Source: Cryobacterium glaciale | GTDB lineage: Bacteria; Actinomycetota; Actinomycetes; Actinomycetales; Microbacteriaceae | Direction: 5' to 3' | Length of the DNA: 64,000 nucleotides | Assembly (NCBI RefSeq): GCF_004402535.1 | Contig: NZ_SOEY01000023.1 | Span: 1-64,000, forward strand | In this document: positions 58,000 through 64,000 of the stretch, in pieces | Layout of the letters: each line of letters opens with the position of its first letter | Position numbering within the stretch: position 1 is the stretch's first letter | The notes under the pieces: generated by a model | Databases searched by the model: none | What the model saw: only the letters and a program-made list of their open reading frames with translations | What the model was told of the DNA's origin: nothing | Translations under genes and position numbers: made by a program

Positions 58000-59573
58000 T
58001 CGCCGAGCCGCTGACCCGACCCGCCGCGACGCACTCCGACGTGGTGCTCCGCGCGGTCGATATCACCAAGAGCTACGGAGCCACGCAGGCGCTCAAAGGC
58101 GTGAACTTCGACGTGCGCAAGGGCGCCGTCACCGTGCTGTTCGGAGAAAACGGCGCCGGCAAGTCCACCCTCATGAAGATCCTCGCTGGCGTCGAGTCGC
58201 CCACTAGCGGCCACCTTGAACTGCACGGCAGCAAGATCACCCTCGAGGCTCCCACTCACGCCGTCGACCTGGGCATCTCGATCATCCACCAGGAACTCAA
58301 CCTGTGCCCCAATCTCAGCGTTCGCGACAACATCTTCATCGGCCGCGAGCTCAAGACACCGCTCGGCAGTGTCGACTACCGGGCCGAGCACGCCATCGTT
58401 CAAAAGTTAATGGTGCGCCTGGAAGAACAGATCGACCCGAACACGCTCGTGGCCGACCTGCGCCTGGGCCAGCAGCAGATCATTGAGATTGCGCGCGCTT
58501 TAGCAGCGGATGCCCGAATCCTCATCATGGATGAGCCCACCTCGGCCCTGAGCGCCACCGAAGTCGGCGTGCTCTTCAAAGTGATCCAGGACCTCATCGA
58601 CGACGGCGTGGCCGTGGTCTACATCTCGCACCATCTCGAAGAAGCCATCGAAGTCTCCGACTACGCCGTGGTCTTTCGGGACGGCGAGCTCGTTGCCACC
58701 GAAGAGGCCAAAAACATCGACCTCGCCTGGGTCGTCGGCAAAATGACCGGCCGCGACGCCGAATACGACTTTCGCGACGAGCCCCGCAACTACGGCGAGG
58801 TCGCGCTCTCGGTGCAAAACGTGTCGATGGTCGACCCGACCGGCGCCGGCCGCCTGTCGGTGAGCGGCGTGTCGATCGACGTGCGCGAGGGCGAGATCGT
58901 GTGCCTGTACGGACTGATGGGCGCCGGGCGCACCGAACTCGTCGAGGCGCTCGCCGGCCGCGAACCGGTGGCGGCCGGCCGGGTGTTGCTCGGCGGAATC
59001 GACCTGCGCGGCCGATCGATCGGCGAACGCATCGCGATGGGCATCGGCCTGGTTCCCGAGGACCGTCAACGGGACGGCCTGGTGCAAATGATGTCCGTGG
59101 GGCAGAACGCCTCCCTCGCCAGCCTGCTCGGCGTCGTAAAGAATTTTCTCCTCTCCCGTTCCCGCGAACTCCGCAATGTGGAGCAGCAGATCAGCGACCT
59201 GCAGATCAAGACCGCAGGCCCGGCAGCAGGCATCACCTCCCTCAGTGGCGGCAATCAGCAGAAAGTGGTGATCGGCAAAATGCTGCTCACCGAACCCAAG
59301 GTGCTTCTGCTCGACGAACCCACCAGAGGCATCGATGTCGGAGCGAAGGGGGAGATCTTCAGTCTGCTCTTTCGCGAAGCCGCGAAGGGGAGAGCGGTTC
59401 TCTTCGTGACGAGCGAGATCAGTGAGGCTCTCACTGCCTCCCACCGCATCGTCGTGATGTCCAAGGGCCGCATCGTGCGCGAATTCGATCCGCGCACCAG
59501 CACGAGAGAAGAAGTCATGGCCGCCTCGGGCGAGTCCGAAATCGGTACCCACCCAATTGGAGAAGACCAGTGA
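57996..59573 (+). CDS. Sugar ABC transporter ATPase (RbsA type, two domains)
   Basis: 525 aa, GTG start. Domain 1: Walker A GENGAGKST, modified signature LRLGQQQIIEIA, Walker B ILIMDEPTSAL. Domain 2: degenerate Walker A YGLMGAGRTELV, signature LSGGNQQKV and Walker B LLLDEPTRGID, the asymmetric arrangement normal for RbsA/MglA. Coupled on both sides by GTGA overlaps. Confidence 0.94.
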   Translation: MIAEPLTRPAATHSDVVLRAVDITKSYGATQALKGVNFDVRKGAVTVLFGENGAGKSTLMKILAGVESPTSGHLELHGSKITLEAPTHAVDLGISIIHQELNLCPNLSVRDNIFIGRELKTPLGSVDYRAEHAIVQKLMVRLEEQIDPNTLVADLRLGQQQIIEIARALAADARILIMDEPTSALSATEVGVLFKVIQDLIDDGVAVVYISHHLEEAIEVSDYAVVFRDGELVATEEAKNIDLAWVVGKMTGRDAEYDFRDEPRNYGEVALSVQNVSMVDPTGAGRLSVSGVSIDVREGEIVCLYGLMGAGRTELVEALAGREPVAAGRVLLGGIDLRGRSIGERIAMGIGLVPEDRQRDGLVQMMSVGQNASLASLLGVVKNFLLSRSRELRNVEQQISDLQIKTAGPAAGITSLSGGNQQKVVIGKMLLTEPKVLLLDEPTRGIDVGAKGEIFSLLFREAAKGRAVLFVTSEISEALTASHRIVVMSKGRIVREFDPRTSTREEVMAASGESEIGTHPIGEDQ

Positions 59574-60697
59574 GCGCATCCGCTGAGGCAAGCAAGACGA
59601 TCAAGGCGAACAAGAAGCCGTTCAATCTCAACGGGGTCTTGATCGAAGGGCGTGCGCTCATCGCGCTCATCCTGATCATCATCGTGTTCTCGCTGTTGTC
59701 GCCCAACTTTCTGGCGCTCGACAACTTCATCATCATGACCCGGCACGTGGCCATGAACGCGATCCTCGCCATCGGCATGCTCATGGTCATCCTGAACGGC
59801 GGCATTGACCTCTCCGTGGGCTCGACCGTGGGTCTCACCGGTGTCATCGCGGGGTCGCTGCTCGAGGGCCTCTCCATTCCGGTGCTCGACGTGTTTCTCT
59901 ACCCGGCCGTCTGGGTGGTGATCGTCATCTCGCTCGCCGTTGGCGTGCTCGTGGGGTTCATCAATGGCGTTCTCATTGCCAAATTCAAGGTGGCCCCGTT
60001 CATCGCTACCCTCGGCATGCTCTACGTTGCCCGTGGGGTGGCACTGCTCATCACCGACGGAACACCGTTTTCGAGGCTGAGCGGTGAGCCGGCCCTGGGC
60101 AACACCGGGTTTCTCGACATCCTCAAGAGCAGCCCGCTGGGCCTGCCCCTGCCCGTCTGGTCCATGATCTTCTTTGCCCTGATCTTCGCTCTCGTGCTCG
60201 GCAAGAGCGCCTTCGGCCGCTGGCTTTACGCCACCGGCGGCAACGAACGGGCCGCTGAACTCTCCGGCGTTCCGGTGAAGAAGGTGCAGATCGGCGTGTA
60301 CGTGCTCTCGGGCCTGTGCGCCGGTGCCGTCGGCCTGCTGCTCACCGGCGACCTGTCCTCCGCGACACCCGCGGCCGGCCAGTTCTTCGAGCTGAACGCC
60401 ATCGCCGCGGCGGTCATCGGCGGCGCCGCGCTCTCCGGCGGGCGTGGAACCATCCGGGGCACTCTCATCGGTGCTTTTGTCATCGGTTTCCTCGTCGACG
60501 GCCTCGTGATCGTGGGCGTGTCCCAGTTCTGGCAACAGATCATCAAGGGCGCGGTCATTATCATCGCGGTGGCCCTCGACCAGTTCCAGCAGACGCTCGA
60601 AAAGCGGCGCTCCATTCGCACCGTCACAGCGTCCATCCCCCCAACTCCGCCTCGGAACGAGAACAGAAATCCTCTGACCAGCGCGGGCACCAGCTAG
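59570..60697 (+). CDS. Sugar ABC transporter permease (RbsC type)
   Basis: 375 aa, GTG start, 8-10 membrane segments. MVILNGGIDLSVGSTVGLTG and LNAIAAAVIGGAALSGGRGT are the RbsC signatures. The last 30 residues form a polar tail. Partner of the preceding ATPase. Confidence 0.93.
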   Translation: MSASAEASKTIKANKKPFNLNGVLIEGRALIALILIIIVFSLLSPNFLALDNFIIMTRHVAMNAILAIGMLMVILNGGIDLSVGSTVGLTGVIAGSLLEGLSIPVLDVFLYPAVWVVIVISLAVGVLVGFINGVLIAKFKVAPFIATLGMLYVARGVALLITDGTPFSRLSGEPALGNTGFLDILKSSPLGLPLPVWSMIFFALIFALVLGKSAFGRWLYATGGNERAAELSGVPVKKVQIGVYVLSGLCAGAVGLLLTGDLSSATPAAGQFFELNAIAAAVIGGAALSGGRGTIRGTLIGAFVIGFLVDGLVIVGVSQFWQQIIKGAVIIIAVALDQFQQTLEKRRSIRTVTASIPPTPPRNENRNPLTSAGTS

Positions 60698-60753
60698 CCG
60701 ACAGTTTCGTCGTCTGGTTCAGCACTCACTCACACAGTTCGAAAGGTTTTTGA

Positions 60754-61719
60754 ATGTTTCGCAAAGTTGCAACATTGACCATCATCGGGGCCACCGTCTT
60801 CGCCCTGGCGGGGTGTTCCGCCACGCCCGCGTCTGACGCGAACGGAAAGGGAACGATCGCCGTCATCGCCGTCGACCTGGCCAGCCCGTACGAACGGGTA
60901 CTCGCCGATGCTGCCGAGGCAGCCATCATCGAGGCTGGCTATGAAGCCACCGTCAATGCCCACGAGCTCGACCCCGACCGGGAAAACCAGCTCATCGACG
61001 CGGCCATCAGCACCAAGGTGAAGGCCATCATCCTCGACCCGGCCGGCGCCGACGTCAGCGTGGCCGCCGTGCAGAAGGCAACGGATGCCGGCATCCCCGT
61101 TTTCATCCTCAACGCCGAGATCTCGGAACAGGGGATCGCTAAGTCGCAGATCGTCTCCAACAACGCCCAGGGCGCCCTGCTCGGGGCCGAAGCCTGGGTG
61201 GAAGCGATGGGCGGCGCTGGCACGTACGTAGAACTCATCGGCCCGGCAACAGACAACAACGCCAAGGTTCGTTCAGACGGCTACGCCTCGGTCATCTCCG
61301 GTTACCCCGACCTCGTGAAGGTCGGCGCGGAAACGGCCAACTGGTTGCGCGGCCTGGCCAAGGAAAAGATGGAGGGCATGATTGCCGCCAACCCCGACAT
61401 CACCGGTGTCATCGCCGGCAATGACGAGATGGCGCTCGGCGCGATCGAGGCCCTCACCCAGGCCGGCATGATCGACCGGGTGAAGGTACTCGCGTTCGAC
61501 GGTTCCGTCGACGCCGTTGAAGCCGTGCGCTCGGGAACCCTCGTTGCCACGGTGCTGCAGCCGGTGCTCGGCGTCGTTGATGCCACGGTCGCGCAGGCCG
61601 TGTCCTACATCGAGACCGGCGAAACCGGCGTCGATGACGAGAAGCAGAGCATCGACTGCCTCATCATCACTCCCGAGAACGAGGTCAAGTACGTGTCCGC
61701 CTTCACCCTCGAGTCTTAA
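60754..61719 (+). CDS. Sugar-binding lipoprotein (RbsB type)
   Basis: 321 aa. Lipobox LAGC (Cys21). Peripla_BP_4 domain with IAVIAVDLASPYERVLADAAE, KAIILDPAGADVSVAAVQKA, ITGVIAGNDEMALGAIEAL and VLAFDGSVDAVEAVRSG. GAAAGG lies upstream. Fourth gene of the operon after DUF2291, ATPase and permease; ligand probably a pentose or pentitol. Confidence 0.92.
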   Translation: MFRKVATLTIIGATVFALAGCSATPASDANGKGTIAVIAVDLASPYERVLADAAEAAIIEAGYEATVNAHELDPDRENQLIDAAISTKVKAIILDPAGADVSVAAVQKATDAGIPVFILNAEISEQGIAKSQIVSNNAQGALLGAEAWVEAMGGAGTYVELIGPATDNNAKVRSDGYASVISGYPDLVKVGAETANWLRGLAKEKMEGMIAANPDITGVIAGNDEMALGAIEALTQAGMIDRVKVLAFDGSVDAVEAVRSGTLVATVLQPVLGVVDATVAQAVSYIETGETGVDDEKQSIDCLIITPENEVKYVSAFTLES

Positions 61720-61738
61720 GCGCAGGCAGCATCCGCTT

Positions 61739-61767
61739 ACCGGGTCGCCGCCAGACGGCGGCCCGGT
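61739..61767 (+). terminator. GC-rich hairpin after the binding-protein gene
   Basis: ACCGGGTCGCCGCC-AGA-CGGCGGCCCGGT forms a 13-14 bp stem with one mismatch, 20 bases after the stop and about 64 bases before the dehydrogenase gene. No U-tract. Comparable in position to the hairpin at 38123, again directly after a binding-protein gene. Confidence 0.7.
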
Positions 61768-61830
61768 GAGCCCCAGCAATAACACCTAACAGCACACGGT
61801 GGCCGACGGCCCTCGTGGGAAAGCACCCCC

Positions 61831-62889
61831 ATGTCTCACGAGTCAACGCTCACTGCACTGCCCACCTCGATGCGCGCGAGCGTACTGATCGCACCGCGCA
61901 CGGTGGAGGTGCGACAGGTTCCGGTACCGAGCCTCACGAGCGACCAGGTGCTGGTGAAGATCACCGCCATCGGCGTGTGCGGTTCTGACACCCACTTCTT
62001 CACCGAGGGACACATCGGTGACCTCGTGGTCGACGGTCCTCTTATTCTTGGTCACGAGTCGGCCGGCCGGATTGTGGCCGTGGGGTCCGACATCTCCGAT
62101 GAACGCATCGGTGAGCGCGTCTCGATTGAGCCGCAGACCCCCTGCCGCGTGTGCACCTACTGCAAGATCGGCCAGTACAACCTCTGCCCCGACGTGGCAT
62201 TCTATGGAGCACCCGGAACGGATGGCGCGTTCTCCGAATACGCCGTCATTCCGTCCGACTTCGCCCACGCCGTGCCCGATTCCCTCAGCGATGAGGCCGC
62301 CGCACTGATCGAACCCCTGTCGGTGGCCATCTTCGCCTGCCGCAAGGCCGGGATCGTCGCCGGTTCCAAGGTGCTGGTGGCCGGGGCCGGCCCGATCGGC
62401 GTGGTCATCACCCAGGTAGCTCGGGCCTTCGGCGCCACCGTTGTGCTCGTGGCCGACCCGGTCGCGCAGCGTCGCGAAACCGTCGTACGTTTCGGAGCCA
62501 CCCGCGCCATCGACCCGCTGACCGAAGACGTGGCCGCGCTGTCGCCGGCCGTCGACATCTTCATCGATGCGTCAGGCGCCGGACGCGCCATCCAGTCCGG
62601 CATCCGCGCGGTGCGCTCGGGCGGGCGCGTCGTTCTCGTGGGCATGGGCCAGGTCGACCTGGAACTGCCCGTCGCACTCATCCAGATGCGCGAGATCGAA
62701 CTGACCGGTATCTACCGGTACGCCAACACCTGGCCGCTCGCCATTGAACTCGCCTCCACCGGTGTGGTCGACCTGGACTCACTCGTCACCGGGCGCTTCG
62801 GCCTCGATGACGTCGCTGAGGCCCTGCTCAAGGCCGGCACCGATCCCGCCGCGCTGAAATCGGTGGTGTTGCCCGGACTCACCGCGTGA
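61831..62889 (+). CDS. Zinc-dependent polyol/alcohol dehydrogenase (sorbitol/xylitol DH-like)
   Basis: 352 aa, medium-chain dehydrogenase. Catalytic zinc ligands in GVCGSDTHFF and LGHESAG; structural zinc set PCRVCTYCKIGQYNLC; Rossmann motif GAGPIG with an acidic residue at the end of the second strand (VADP), favouring NAD+ over NADP+. Likely oxidises a pentitol or other polyol taken up by the adjacent importer. The stop overlaps the HAD gene (GTGA). Confidence 0.9.
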   Translation: MSHESTLTALPTSMRASVLIAPRTVEVRQVPVPSLTSDQVLVKITAIGVCGSDTHFFTEGHIGDLVVDGPLILGHESAGRIVAVGSDISDERIGERVSIEPQTPCRVCTYCKIGQYNLCPDVAFYGAPGTDGAFSEYAVIPSDFAHAVPDSLSDEAAALIEPLSVAIFACRKAGIVAGSKVLVAGAGPIGVVITQVARAFGATVVLVADPVAQRRETVVRFGATRAIDPLTEDVAALSPAVDIFIDASGAGRAIQSGIRAVRSGGRVVLVGMGQVDLELPVALIQMREIELTGIYRYANTWPLAIELASTGVVDLDSLVTGRFGLDDVAEALLKAGTDPAALKSVVLPGLTA

Positions 62890-63569
62890 GCCCACACACC
62901 CCTGCCGCGCTTTCGGGGTTGGTGGGCAGTCGATTCGACGCGGTGCTGTTCGATATGGACGGAACCCTGATCGACTCCACCCAGGCCGTGGAACGGGCGT
63001 GGCAGCGCTGGTCGAACGAGCTGGGCATCCGTAACCCGTTCGGTAAGCAGGGGCACGGCCGGCCGGCCGAAGACCTCGTGCGCGAGGTCGTGCCCCCTGA
63101 GCGCGCAGCGGTGGCGGTGATTCGTTTGCGTCAGCTCGAGGAGAGTGACACCAACGGTGTGATCGCCCTGCCCGGGGTGCAGCACCTGCTGCGCTCGCTG
63201 CCGGCCGAAAACTGGGCCATCGTCACGTCATGCACGCGCGATTTGGCCTTCGCCCGGCTGGCGGCTGCCGGTCTTCCGGCGCCGACCCACATGATCACCT
63301 TCGACGATGTCGAGGCGGGAAAACCGAGTGCCGACCCGTTTCTGTTGGGGGCGAGTCGCCTCGGCGTCGATCCGGCTCGGTGTCTGGTGGTTGAAGACAC
63401 CGTGGCCGGGCTGATCTCCGGTCGCGCTGCCGGTTGCACGACCCTCGCCGTGACCGGAACGCAGCCGCTGCACGAGCTGCGCGCGCACGCCGACCACGTG
63501 ACGTCGAGTCTGGAAGACCTCGTGTTGGTCGGCCGGGCGAACGAACTCGAGGTCGTCCTCGGCGCGTAG
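62886..63569 (+). CDS. HAD-family sugar phosphatase
   Basis: 227 aa, GTG start. Nucleophile Asp23 and acid Asp25 in FDMDGT, motif II TSCTRD, Lys in EAGKPSADPF and acidic motif VEDTVAG. Similar to GPP/DOG-type phosphatases (QGHGRPAEDLV). Co-translated with the dehydrogenase; may dephosphorylate a sugar phosphate of the pathway or act in detoxification. Confidence 0.9.
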   Translation: MSPHTPAALSGLVGSRFDAVLFDMDGTLIDSTQAVERAWQRWSNELGIRNPFGKQGHGRPAEDLVREVVPPERAAVAVIRLRQLEESDTNGVIALPGVQHLLRSLPAENWAIVTSCTRDLAFARLAAAGLPAPTHMITFDDVEAGKPSADPFLLGASRLGVDPARCLVVEDTVAGLISGRAAGCTTLAVTGTQPLHELRAHADHVTSSLEDLVLVGRANELEVVLGA

Positions 63570-63578
63570 CTCGAGAAT

Positions 63579-64000
63579 CTACAGTGCGCCCTGCGGTGCC
63601 TGTCCGTAGACGTTCTGGTAGCGGTCGAAGAGCGAATCGATCGCGGCCTGCGGAATAGGCACCAGGGGGCCGCCGGCGCGGGCGGCCTGCACCGTGCGCG
63701 CCACGTCCTCGACCATGACGGCCGCCTTGACGGCGTCACGGGCATTCTTGCCGATGGTGAACGGGCCGTGGTTCTGCATGAGAACGGCGCGGGAGCGGTG
63801 CCCGGTGAGGGTCTGCACGATTCCACGGCCGATGGAATCGTCGCCGATGATGGCGAATGGTCCGATCGGGATCTCCCCGCCGAACTCGTCGGCCATCGCT
63901 GTGATCACGCAGGGGATCGCTTCGGCCCGGGCCGCCCACGCGGTGGCGTAGGTCGAGTGGGTGTGCACGACGCCACCGACCTCGGGCATGTTCCGGTAGA
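63579..64000 (-). CDS. L-ribulose-5-phosphate 4-epimerase / class II aldolase (5' end outside window)
   Basis: C-terminal 140 residues of an AraD-type protein; the reading frame continues past the right edge (visible from YRNMPEVGG). Zinc-binding HTH in VVHTHSTYA, the conserved Glu-containing MADEFGGEIP and NHGPFTIG identify the family. Convergent with the HAD gene, nine bases apart, with no terminator between. Suggests that the imported sugar enters the pentose phosphate pathway as a 5-phosphate. Confidence 0.88.
   Translation of the reverse strand, partial: YRNMPEVGGVVHTHSTYATAWAARAEAIPCVITAMADEFGGEIPIGPFAIIGDDSIGRGIVQTLTGHRSRAVLMQNHGPFTIGKNARDAVKAAVMVEDVARTVQAARAGGPLVPIPQAAIDSLFDRYQNVYGQAPQGAL

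Noticed and set aside
1..64000. tRNA, rRNA, transposase and prophage genes
   Set aside because: Inspected intergenic regions by eye and found no cloverleaf with CCA-adjacent stem, no rRNA motifs and no transposase or integrase signatures; a covariance-model search could still find a small RNA I missed.

Overview
The window is GC-rich, densely packed DNA with many 1-4 nt stop/start overlaps (ATGA, GTGA, TGATG) and GTG starts. Together with a DUF7882-type small protein, an Rv2578c-type radical SAM protein, Wzz-fused tyrosine kinases and DUF4012, this points to an actinobacterium, most likely a Microbacteriaceae member such as Cryobacterium or a relative. That placement is inference from family content. 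No rRNA, tRNA, CRISPR array, phage or transposase gene was seen.

Layout. 1-2.4 kb: 3' part of a DNA topoisomerase IB gene (minus strand, cut by the window edge) and a radical SAM gene. 2.6-9.7 kb: signalling block with a kinase-like membrane protein that has lost its phospho-acceptor His, a second degenerate membrane protein, thymidine kinase, a NarL-type response regulator, a double-module histidine kinase and a wall-anchored surface protein. 9.7-10.9 kb: a small DUF protein and a CAAX-type protease. 11-17.8 kb: a surface-polysaccharide control operon with two Wzz/BY-kinases flanking a DUF4012 protein, a low-molecular-weight tyrosine phosphatase and a secreted Asp-box protein. 18.2-19.3 kb: a zinc-ribbon protein and a decayed sugar-kinase copy.

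19.5-29.7 kb: an amine-catabolism island with cytochrome P450, 3Fe-4S ferredoxin, ferredoxin reductase, a glutamine-synthetase-like ligase, a gamma-glutamyl-GABA-type hydrolase, succinate-semialdehyde dehydrogenase, an APC permease, a GntR regulator and two ligand-binding proteins with no export signal. The P450-ferredoxin-reductase-GS order resembles mycobacterial morpholine/piperidine/pyrrolidine operons, so cyclic secondary amine or polyamine breakdown ending in succinate is the best guess. 30-32 kb: a surface RCC1-repeat protein.

32.7-39.5 kb: a LysR regulator, then a minus-strand alpha-glucoside operon (lipoprotein, two permeases, LacI repressor, GH13 glucosidase). Divergent from it, 39.8-45.9 kb is an unassigned catabolic operon: HpsN-like histidinol-dehydrogenase paralogue, two proteins with doubled NTF2/SnoaL domains, a nitrilase-superfamily amidase and a CynX-type MFS carrier with a repetitive N-terminus. 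46.4-48.0 kb: a YefM/YoeB-type toxin-antitoxin pair and a frameshifted gene. 48.2-54.9 kb: a ROK regulator and an frcBCA-like sugar importer with two DTE-type epimerases and an FrcK-like kinase; the decayed copy at 18.6 kb is a paralogue of that kinase. 55.1-64 kb: an acyltransferase, then a DeoR-controlled ribose-type ABC importer with DUF2291, a polyol dehydrogenase, a HAD phosphatase and a partial AraD-type aldolase/epimerase (pentose or pentitol use).

The intergenic space carries several dispersed repeat families: a 66-bp GGGCCC-rich element, two of whose three copies lie in frame inside genes; a 67-bp hairpin paired with a second hairpin at three loci; and a REP-like GGTCGAGGCGCGAG palindrome at about seven loci, one of which has tandemly expanded both arms.
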